From positions 11,117,273 to 11,181,272 of the forward strand of contig NC_049989.1 of the NCBI RefSeq assembly GCF_000003815.2: a DNA stretch of 64,000 nt, given 5' to 3'. Below, in pieces: positions 22,001-34,000 of the stretch. How positions within the stretch are numbered: position 1 is the first letter of the stretch; each line of letters starts with the position of its first letter. Source of the DNA: Branchiostoma floridae (taxonomy: Eukaryota > Chordata > Leptocardii > Amphioxiformes > Branchiostomatidae). The notes under the pieces are model-generated. The model saw only the letters and a program-made list of their open reading frames with translations. It ran no database searches and was not told the origin of the DNA. The translations under genes were made by a program, and so were the position numbers.

Positions 22001-25000
22001 GAGACAAGTTTTGTGCAATCATTCCACAAAAACACCCCTGGCATAAGAGAAATCGGCAGCCCAATCTTTCAAGCAGGCTCAGAACTAGAATTACTGGTAA
22101 CACCAAAGGATCAGTTTGAGGCATACAAATTGAAGGGAAAGCCTTGCTGGAAGGTATTGCACAAATCAATGATCTTTGCTATTCTTCACCATGGAAAAGT
22201 GTCAAAACTTTTAGGTAGGTTTTGTGAGAACAAATGATACTGGCAATGGAATATGAATGGTCCAATATAAAAGGGATAACATTCAAGTCAAAAGCAATAT
22301 CAAGCACTATACTGACCTTATACATCTTTTACCAAGTTCATGAGACTGTATGAAATTCTAAAGTATGGCAATATTCTTGATACAAGATGAGCAAAGCGTG
22401 AGCATTTTCAATATGCTTAAGAGATATGCACTGGCCACTCAACCAGGGCTCTAGCCAGCGTCCGTTTTTCCGTCAATTTACGGAAATTTGCTGCGTGTGA
22501 CGGAAATTTTTTTAAACCAATCCGTCAACATTGACGGACAAAAATCCTTGGTGGAAGCTACAGGCAGCTTGCAATTTGGGGACGCTGTCCATGGCCGTAA
22601 AAGCCACACACTGTTTGTTTTGCTATTGTTGACGATGTGTGTCGGCGCCCTTTCACATACGATAATCTCATTAAAAACCAGTTTTTCAAGGTCTCAGTTC
22701 AGTCTTTCTAACTCCTGGAATAGTGTTTTCGCGGTTTTCGCGACAATGGGAATTGGTTGACGGAAAAAAAATTCGAGCTGGCTAGAGCCCTGCCCTCAAC
22801 CCAACAATGAGGATACCTTATCAAGTATCAAATACGAAAGTTGAAAGGTATCAAGACAGAGGACAAAGTTATAAGATGAATTCTTTTTGCGACACTTACT
22901 TGACGTCACCTCCTAGATCCTTCACCTTCTCCACAAGTGCCACATATCTTCTTCTTGTGGCAACGTCTTGAGCCCTGAAGGTATTCATAAGACATGGTAT
23001 ATCATGTGCATTTGTCAACTGCAACCTGGCTATTTTTTTTTGCTTCCGGTAATGTTATAGAAGTAGTGACAGAAACAACAAGAAGTTGAAGAGCTCACAC
23101 CTCAGTAAGTTTCTCATATGTACTGTTGAATTGTAGTGCATCTTTTATGCAAAATAAGATTTCACATTTGTCAATTGATGATTTCCTGTCAACCTTCCTG
23201 ACCCAATAACCTGGACTGTGTCATGTCTGATTAACGACTAGTTCTACCACCTCTGAACTATGTGGTGACACCATCTTCTCACCTACTTCCTGCCACTTGA
23301 CTGACAGTGTATTCAGATGAATATGGACACACATCAAAGTAACAAACGGGCACACTGAAGACACTCAATTTAGCATACACGGAGTCAAAGACACCACGAT
23401 AATATCGTGCATACACTTAAAATGGACTGTATATCCAAATTAACTGTACATGCAGGTACAAGTGGATACATATTAGCCCTTTTTTAGACATTTCATTATT
23501 CACCGTTGTATTACAGAACTTTCTCTGCTTACCTAAACAGCCTGTCAGAAATTAGAAGGGTCTCAATGGCTTCTGACTCACTGGCACTTTCCACATGTTT
23601 GATGCTGGTGAAAACAAACAGATTTCATTTATCAGAACTATCGCTAACCAACCAATTATTTGCAGATCTCGATGTTAACAATGTTCACATATTTTATAGT
23701 TTTTGTGCTCTGTTGTCTTTTAAGTGTCATCTTTTTTCATACAGCAGAAATGCAAAATGCAATAAAATCAAGCATCACACAAATCCAATTTTGGTCACTG
23801 CGCAATGCCTGGTAGAAGGGAGGCCTTATACAATATAATTTTATTCTAACGGACAATACTACTGATTTCTGGCACTACAATAACATGAAACAAACCTTTA
23901 CAATAATAAATCCACTAGGAATACCTAAAACCTACATCTGAATCAGTGTGCTATATGTAGTCAAGAGGTCAGAGGTCAACATTCTGGCACCTGTCGTTTC
24001 TTCACTTACCCATAATATGCTCTCCACTTACCCATAATATGCTCTCCACTTACCCATAATATGCTCTGTCAGGTTCATGCTGCAGCATGATGTAAAACTG
24101 TTCCAGTGACTTCACCTCTCCAGCAGCCTGGGATAACACATGTACTCATAATCAGTGGATGTACATAAATAGCATAGGGAATATTCCTGAGAAAACTTTT
24201 GTATCTTTATGTTGGTATAAATACACTCAAGCATAAGTTATGCAGGCCTTCTTAATACCATTGCATGTCTTGAAGGGTCAGTCCTCAACTCTTTTCATCT
24301 TTATTCAGTACTGCTAAATCTCATTAGAATGAGATGTTCAAGCACAGTATGCAAGGTATACAGACTGTATAGACTGCTCTACTCACATTTATAGAAAGGA
24401 CCTCTTTGTGGTAGGGTCAATACTCAATATTGTGACAAGCTTTAGCGTGTTTGAGGTGTGGCTGAGACTCCACAATGAGGGAAACACCATAATAAAATCC
24501 TATCCCAGGGACGTCCCTAGCAAAACTACATAATTTTTTTAGGTACTCATTGTTCACCTGGAATGATGTGAGGATATTTTTTATTCGACTTTAACATGCC
24601 TAAGTTCTTTTGGACACAACATCAGTCATATCCGGAGTTTGGACATGCACAAAACCTCTTGACTCTTGGGCAACAGTCTTCTTTCACTGTGAGTGAAATA
24701 ACCCACTTCAAGTGACTAGTCTGTCAGAGGCTAAAGCCTATACCTTGGTACACAAATGTTCTAGTGAAAGTCTGTAGCAAGTTTTTTTTTTTTTCTGTAG
24801 CCCACTGTTTTCCACTTGGCAAGTCTTGCTGAATTTTTCCTTATATATGTCCAAGGCCAACAAAATAAGTATCATGGCCTTACTGTAACTGATATATTAC
24901 CTCTAAAGAACATTTTACGTACGGAATTGATATTGGCCATTGCCTAAATCCTCTGACAGGTATGATTAAGAGTAACATCAGACAAAATTACTTGCTACAT

Positions 25001-28000
25001 TCTTGGTTACCTTAATTGCAAAATGCACTCTCACCTTCTTACTCCTACTTTACTCTGACTTGTATTTATTGCTGTCCTTCAGAAAGGGACAAGCAGATCA
25101 GTTTCCCAAGAGTATTTTATAACTAGTAAATGTAGATAAATAGCTCTTTATTCTACGTAGTTGGGCTAGGTCAATCTTGATAAATGGAGGCTATGTATAA
25201 GTTGGACTACAATCCAATTTGCCCAAGGTCTTTGTCCTCAATCTTTGACAAAAGTATTTCTCATGAACATCATTTTGTATGAGTGCACAATGAATGTCTT
25301 ATACATTCTTACCTTTTCAAGAATTTAAGCGTAAGTGTTCAAAACTTTTAAACTGCCCAAACCGGACATATCCGGCACACATATATATGCCCTGTGTGCT
25401 GTGCCCGGTTATAACCAGGATAGCGTATTCCCCCGAAGTAGCAGCTTTGCACGCATGTAGCGCACAAATACCGGAAGTTAGGGACTTCGGCCTTGTTCGG
25501 GTGTCTCTTTTCGAGGTCAGCGGCCAACCCTGGCACTAATAGCATTTTATAGGGCTGAAACTCTGGCAGTTTAAGGGTTGAAAAGGAATTTAGCAATGTC
25601 CTTGGCCTTTTGCCCCTCTTTTCTAAAAAAAAATAGTCGCATGGCATTTCTTATGTCTAGTACTTTTTGTGATTTCATAATAAATTGATACTGGCCTACA
25701 TGTAATTACAGTTTGTTTAAATTACAGTCAATCTTCTCTGACACTCTAAAAAAATAGTTAACTAAAGTAAAGGTAGTTCAATAGCCTTTTTTGTGAGACC
25801 GCAGGGGTAGTGAGTTTGTTATCCACTGTGTAAGGGGAATGGTATTGGAACACGGAGCCCATCCCCCTCCTTTCAATGCCTTGTACCTCCCCAATTAAAG
25901 TCAGGTACCCATTATTACACCTGAGTAGAGTGAGGAAAGTTGTGAAAAGTGCCTTTCCCAAGGATACAACTTCCAGCCAGGAATGCTAGGAATCTAATCC
26001 GTGACCTCTCGACCTTGTGTTTGCTACCCTTTCCACAAAAATGAAAATCACAGGCGCCATGTATACATGATCTTCAACCTCTAACTTTTCCTATAAATAT
26101 CCGATCCCCTTACAGTAACAAGGGGTAAACTTACTAATATAGGTTCTATCACCTCATCATAAATAGACGTCGTAATCTAAACTAACATGAGAGAAAATTA
26201 CACTGACTTAACCTTAATTGCATGATACAGTTCAACCCCCATGAACCCACAATACCCTGCAATTACTACCAACGTGTGCACTGGGAACGGTAAATTAAAT
26301 GCCTTTGCCCATATATATTGCCCTTAATTCTAACTAGTTGGACACCGATGTAATCTGCCCTAGGTCCAATTCTAATCCCTCTTTTAACATCGAGGGAATT
26401 GCTACTAGGTTGAAGTTTGGAGCAGCCAACTAAAGGAATTGAAAGATTTGGGGGTACTACAATATTTTGTAGCATTCTTAAATGGTCTTTAGAGTAAAAA
26501 AAAATTACTGGTGTCTGCTATTTTTTGGGCCTTCAATGAACAACTACATTGTATATTGTTTGTACCTTTGATACTACCAAAATCCTATCATTTCACAATC
26601 ATGTTGTTACAGGGGAGTTTTTACTATAACCACGTAAGTACAGCACAGGGCTTTGTTAAAACCTTTAATTGGAAAGAACTGATTCTTGAATTAGACATCT
26701 TTGACAGGAAGTACCTGTGAAGTATGATAATCATTAAGTAACCATCTGGAATACTGTACTTCCATAAGTGATAATGGATCTCCCTAGCTTCAAAGTTTTA
26801 CCAACATTAAGTATGATGTACAAAAATTAATTATTAATACCAGCTGTGATAAGATCAAGAAACACTTGTGTCAGGATTAATATGTTGCAAAATTTGTTTT
26901 TGTTTTCTTGTTGCCTGACCTACTCTAATAGTAAGTAGCTTTAAAGAACACCTGCAGATAGGTGTGCAAAAGTTAGGTGTGACAGGTGTTTCAGTGTAAT
27001 GCCATGCTGCATGCCTGCAAAGCTGGTAAGTTACAACAAAAATCATGTCATACAGACTATACAGGTACAAACAGAGTACAAAGAATACTAGGTGCATGGT
27101 GAGCTACAGCATGAACCGATTCCAGTGAACCCTGAAAAACTTACATTCTGGTTATCTTTAACCTGTCTGAAAAGTGATATCAGCAGTACCTGTACATCAA
27201 AGAAATCTTATAGAAAGAGACAAATTGTTAAGAGAAATACTGTGCTGGGATTTCCAATTTGAACAAATGACAGAATATGACTGTTAGTCCCCACCTTTGT
27301 GTCTGCCAGTTTGGCAGTGACAGACGGATCTTGTAACACTTCTGTGGAAGAGAGAAGGAAGAAACTGCAATGAGTTAAAATTGAGAAACTCCACCTATAG
27401 ATTGTGACTTGAAATATCTACAGAGACATCATTCCTAAAGATCTAAAATAGAAATATCAAATATGAAAACTGCAAACTATGATAGTATGATAGGAAATCA
27501 TGAAGAGTGTTGTAGAGATTTTACTATCAACATGCACCAGAACAGTATTTAATAGAGTTTGCTGATAGGTCAACCATAAACCAAATAACCAATCATCAGG
27601 CCTGCATTCAAACTGACCAATCAAGACAAAGCACAGTTTCTATGCATGTGTAAGATTGGTTAAAAGGTCAGCCAATCAGAGGAAAAGAAACAGTCCAACA
27701 AGACTTGATGGCCAATCAGCACCAAGGCTATGTTATACATGCCTAAACAATGATTTCTTTCCTAGATGACCATTGAAAGATCTGTACTGACCTTTCAGTG
27801 AGTGCTTGAAGCCAGAAGAGGAATGGACCAGCAGGAACTTGGACTTGTTCTCTGTGATGACCTTACAGTCTGTTTTGATGGCTTGACTGAACATGTACTC
27901 ACAGAACTGGTCTTTCACGAACCCTGGACTGGCTACAAGGACACACTTCACAACTAAGGAAGGAGGAGAAAGAAAGGAAAATTACAGTAGTCTTTGAATT

Positions 28001-31000
28001 CATATGTTATAACCCAACGTAATGGGGTAAAAAAGATACAAGACCCCATCAATTCAATTTGTTGGTTTTTACATTTACAACAAAGGTGCTGATATCAACA
28101 CACACAAAAACACAGAAAAAAAGACATATACCACTGCATATACCACTTTCAGATCCGAATATAGTCAACAAAATGAGGTGTGTGCTGAAGGAAACTGTAT
28201 CAGACATTACAATCTAGAGTCATGAGAATGGAAAAAGAATGGAAACATGCAGCTAATCTTTTCAATAAAAGCTGCTTTAGATACTGAATTCTCGTGTGTG
28301 ACAGATCGCTTCTATTTGAGACTTATGTAAGCTGCAATCAATCACAGAGGAAAGCAACATGTACAATCATAAAGCCTACTTGCTTCCTGGGATTTTGGAA
28401 GGTTTAAGATTACAGTGCTATATTATAGCCTGCAGCTTATTGGCTATCTGAGTTCTTTGAAGGACTAGTATGCACATGCATGAGGGTTTAAGTTTCTTCC
28501 TGGAACTTTTTTTACTTGTATCTTCCTCTACCTGCTTGTACAGTAATAAACTGAACAGAACTCTTGAGTGACTACAAAAAGCATGGAAAACCTGAGAAAA
28601 AAACTTGTGAAAACAAATTTGCATTAGCACACCATTCAAGCTTACTGTCAAATAGTAGGTAACATGCATTGGCATAATACCGGTCATAAGCCTTATACCG
28701 GTCGATTAAAAATAGTGGAACTTAAAGAGATCTACACATGCAACAATAGTTATTTCTGAGGTATGCACACTTCAGACATTAGATGTCCAATACATAATTT
28801 ACAAAGCATCGATAACAATGCATTCGAAGACAACAAGGCCAAAAGTTTTCAGGTCATTTTCGGGGCAGGCGAGCTCGTCGTGGGACAAACACACTGTCAC
28901 GTTCATCGCCAGATTTGTAGATAATAATCCCATGTGCTCACGGCACAAGACGAGCATGATTCAACAGCAATCTTGAATTTCTTTTGGTGACCTACAACTC
29001 GTGTAAAAGTGTGAGGAACCGTTGCATTATCGCCCGGATCTACGGCTGAATGGGTCAGATTGAACGTACGCCGCCATTTTCCCACCATTTTTAATGCTAC
29101 GGTAGCAGTAAAGTTTTACGTCATAGCGGTTGTGACGGACCAAAATTAAATGAAAATTCTTGTCAGTATACGCCCATTTTCTCATGACTTTTTGTATGCT
29201 CATGCAGATTTTTGTTTTGTGCAACTACTAACAGGAAAGAAAGGAACAACAGAGGATGTATAAAGGTACATAGCGGCAGTTAATTGTGCCGTGTTTCGTT
29301 CGGCCGGTATAGTGCACCCCCTTCCAACCACGCGCCCGTTCTCCGTGCAATTCCGCGGTGTGTTCCAATTACGATATTATGTTTTTAGCAGGACCAGAGA
29401 GACAAAATAATTTACACAGAAGAAGTGGCAAAGGTAAGCTGTAACAGCAACATGTAACTGGAGAAAATGATGCGTTGATCATTTGCCAAATTAGCATTGC
29501 TTGAGAAATTGCAGTAAACCGACCGGTATTATGCCAATGGATGTTACAGATATGTTCCAGTTCACAATAAATTTGAGCCATTCAAATAATGAACAAACCC
29601 CCCCCAAAAGTCAAAATGGCCTGTTGAATCTTAAATTCTAATAGGAAGTGTAAATCTATCATCATCCTCTGTACTGTTATTGCTAAAACAGATAAGCATG
29701 CACAAATTTATCATCTGAAGTTTTCATTAAGTGACATGGCCTCCAGAGATAATAGGAAATTCTAAATTAAATAATTGCCTTGACATAGGGCTATTGTGTG
29801 TGATTGGGTGATTGGTATACTATGGGCAGAACTCAATTATTATAACACAATTACCGCTCAACCTTTATCCTTATATACTAAATAATTAGAAGTAAAGAAG
29901 TGAATATCAAATCATAATTGACATGTACATCTATCAATTATGATCTGATATTTGCTACTTTACTTACATTGTATTCATACATGTACATTGTATAAACCTC
30001 ATGTTTACAAGCCATTTAGAGCATTGCATTTCTTTACACTCAGCAATAGCATACTTCACACTCTCTGTCAGAACATATAGAAACTGCAGTAAACAAACAA
30101 GAAAGCTTCTGAAAAAAGCTGGCCGGTGCGTATTTTGGAAAAAGCCTGGATGTTAAACGAAATCACATGAAAAAAGAGTTTTTAAACATCGAATTACTGA
30201 ATTGGTCTGTCTTCTATTAAAAAAACATTACATGAGATTTGTCTAACAAAGAAAGAAAATTGTTACAAGTGGGGTTTGAACCCACGATCCACGGCTGCAA
30301 AAGCAAATCGCTATATCCACCCAGCACGTAGACCGCTCGGCCACGCTAACTCCATTGCGTAATCGTGCATATAGAAGGGCTATGAAAAGAGTTTGGTTAA
30401 ATTGACCGATCCATGCATGCATCCATGCAAACCAAACGTTGAACCAACGGCTTCTCTCGCCTCTAAGCCGGTGCTACGCACCGGCAAAAAACAGAAAAAA
30501 ACTACTAGTACACATCAGAAACAGCAAAAGTCAGACATCAATAGATGAAAAACAACTTACTTTCAAAGTTGACGTGACGCAGTATAGCTTGCATGACGGA
30601 CTCATAAAACCGACCAAGTCCCTGTAAATCACATAGAGAGGATAAACTTTAAGAAGGACTCGGGAATCCACATTTCATCTCAATAAACGTGGGGAGTCTA
30701 GCCATCCCCCAGAAAAGGGTAGAATGATTTATGTGTCACATTCTCGTTTGATTATATCATTTTCCGCTGTGGTTCTAGAACCCATTACGCTGTCTCCCCC
30801 ACAGTTAGTCTCATCACGTATTGGGACAGTAAAGCCAACTGAACACAAATTAACTTGTGTCAAGAATTTCTCCCTGCTTATCGCTGGTGTACAGCTTTGC
30901 TTACATAATGTCAGTTGGGTTTCATGGGGACAAGGGGAGGGTTAGATGAGGACAAGGAAGTAGTATGGTGTGTGCAGTAGATATAGAATATGTTGGATAT

Positions 31001-34000
31001 ATGGATGGATGGATGGAAGGTGTGAGGATGGATGGATGGATGGATGGAGGGTGTGAGGATGGATGGATGGACTAATGGAGGAAGGATGGATGGATGGAGG
31101 ATGGATTAATGGAGGAAGGATGGATGGATGGATGGATGGATGGATGGATGGATGGATGGATGGATTATTGGAGGAAGGATGGATGGATGGATGGATTATT
31201 GGAGGAAGGATGGATGGATGGATGGATGGATTATTGGAGGAAGGATGGATGGATGGATGGATGGATTATTGGAGGAAGGATGGATGGATGGATGGATGGA
31301 TGAATGGATGGATGGATGGATGGAGGATGGATTAATGGAGGATGGATGGATGGATGGATGGATGGATGGATGGAAGGATGGATGGATGGATGGATGGATG
31401 GATGGATGGAGGATGGATGGATGGATTATTGGAGGAAGGATGGATGGATGGATGGATGGTGTGAGGATGGATGGATGGATTGGATGGATGGATGTATTGA
31501 GAGATGTATGGAGGGAGGGATAGTACATGTAGCTGCCAATGTGACATGTCCTTAAACAATACAATTTTAAGGAAAAATCTCTTGCAAACACCCCTTGGGA
31601 GCTAGTTCAATTCCACCACACATTACCTTGTCGTGCTGTTCACAGCTGCCCCTCCTCTTGCGGGGGATGTTTGTCTCAATCTTGGCCCGTACGACCGTCA
31701 TGCTGCCGGTTACGAGGCACAGATGTGCCAGGCCTTCCTGCATCACTAGAGCTGCCACATCTGCCTTCTTCTCTATGTCACAGGCTTGTTCTGATACAAA
31801 CACAGGACACATGAGACATAACCAAAACCCTACCACCTAGGGGTGGGTACCGGTACAGAAAATTCAGGTCCAGGTCCGGTTCAGGTCCAGAGGAACCTGG
31901 ACCTGATTCAGTATGTGAGAACTAGTGAATGGACGGTACTCAAAACAATTATCCATGTCGCAACAAAGAAATCTGTTTTGTGGTGTATACGACTCCCAGG
32001 CCACTGGCGTTTTAAAGTCCTACAAGGCTAACTACCTCGGTACTGTTGACTGTGAAAATTTGTAGAAATGACTATAGACTTTACTCTACTTTGCTCTTGT
32101 TATTTTCCTCGACCGATAAGCCCCGAAACGTGTGAATGCCTGATCATATAATACGCTCATTTTCCAATAGGTCCAACATCCGGTCTGCCTAATTTTTTCA
32201 GGTCCGTTTTTTCTGGACCGGTCCAATAAGAAAAAACGGGTTTGTACCGGTACACTGTAATGATACCCACCCCTACTGCCACCTCAGCTCATTTTGAGGA
32301 AAGAAAAAGATTGAAATAATATGTTCAACATGAGTCTCTGTCATTCTAATAGGAATAGCAAACAGACACAGCTGCATACATACTCTTCTCAAAATGTATA
32401 TTATGATGACCCACTGCCTTGATATAAATGTCTAGTCAGACTAGCCTAGTTTGTAGGCTTAGTCTGACTAGGCAACCTAAATGTTGATGCTGCAAGCAGC
32501 GTTGATGAAAATGAAATTTAAAGGTTATTAACAGAGATGCTCTTTTGGAAGTGTGGACAAAAATATAGCTACTAGTAAAGGATTTACATGACAGCCATCA
32601 ATCTTACCTATTCTGTCTATTGCAATGGCATCCCAGCATTCCTTAGCAAGAGTGAACTTCCTGTTCAGCTCCAGGTCCAGTGTGTGGTAGGCTCCCATCT
32701 ACAGTATTCAAATAGAATCATTACAACATTTAAACAAAATTTTAAACTACATCCTTGAATCATTGGGCTCTCTCAGTCTCATGATTTGATTGGATCTCTC
32801 TCTATATCTAATTGCTACAGTTCATTTATCTATGCACAAAAAAGTATAAGACCCATGTGCCAATTACTCAAGCAACTGGATATGATTTTGGATATAAGTC
32901 AGACATTTCAGGTAGCATCCACCACCTTCCATAAATGATCTTTTGAAGAGCAGGTCTTTCATCTTAACTATGAATAGCAAAGGTGGTGAAGATAAGTTTT
33001 GGATAGTCCAATAGGAATTAAAAATTTAAAGACAGAAGTCATTTGACAAGGTATCATATGGGTAGTTAAAATCTAAAACCAGCTCTTCAAAAGATCTGCT
33101 CAGAGTCACCAATAAAAGGTAGTGGATGATACATGTAGCGTCTGACCATTTCCAATATCACATCCAGTTGCTTAAGTAATTGCTATTTGGCATATCTTAT
33201 TACCTGAATGTATAATCTTCATTCACATATAAGATTCATAGACTGGTTTTTAGTCTGTTAGAACCCAAAGTCTTTAATTTTGACCTTCATGTCTGCCTGC
33301 ACCTGACCTTGACATATTGGTTCTCCTGTATGTTCCTGCCCTTGACCCTCAGCACGCAGGCCTGTGTGTCAAAGTCGATGGTCTCTATGGTAACGGTGAG
33401 AGTGGTGCGGATTTTGCTACTGCTGACACTTCCTGTGGCCGATTCATTCTGGACTTTTCTGCAAAAACAAGAGTTGGATTGTCATCATTTCCAGGGCTTG
33501 AAATTCATTTTTGGGATTAGGTGCACTGGTGCACCCAGTTTGAAAAATTGGGTGCACCAAAAAATCTTTGGGTGCACCACTTAAATTCAAGTAGAATGTC
33601 AGAAAATCCTAATATTAGTAATAATAAAACTTAGTTACAAGCTATCAAATTCTTAAACAAGTACCATGACAGACATTTTTATTATCTTTCTAACACTTTT
33701 TAGATGTCAAGAATATGATGTATACATTACAAGTATACTTTGATATCTTTACATACATAAGCCTATATGAAAATATTTGGGTGCACCCTGTGCACCCACA
33801 GAAAATAATTGGGTGCACAGCTCCAATTTTAGGTGCACCTGGGTGCACATGCACCCAGTATTTCGAGCCCTGATTTCTATAGCAACACCAGTCCCACCAG
33901 GGTGGACTCCTACTCTGATCAATAAGCCTGGTATTTTTTCTAATATGCCTAAACATGAACCTCCATTTAATAACTTGTATGCGAGGGCATCCATTACTGA

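Noticed and set aside
30262-30350. A functional tRNA gene
   Set aside because: The acceptor stem is mismatched and no proper anticodon arm can be drawn.
31063-31591. Long open frames on both strands rich in Met-Asp-Gly-Trp or His-Pro-Ser-Ile
   Set aside because: They are translations of the TGGA microsatellite, open in several frames at once.
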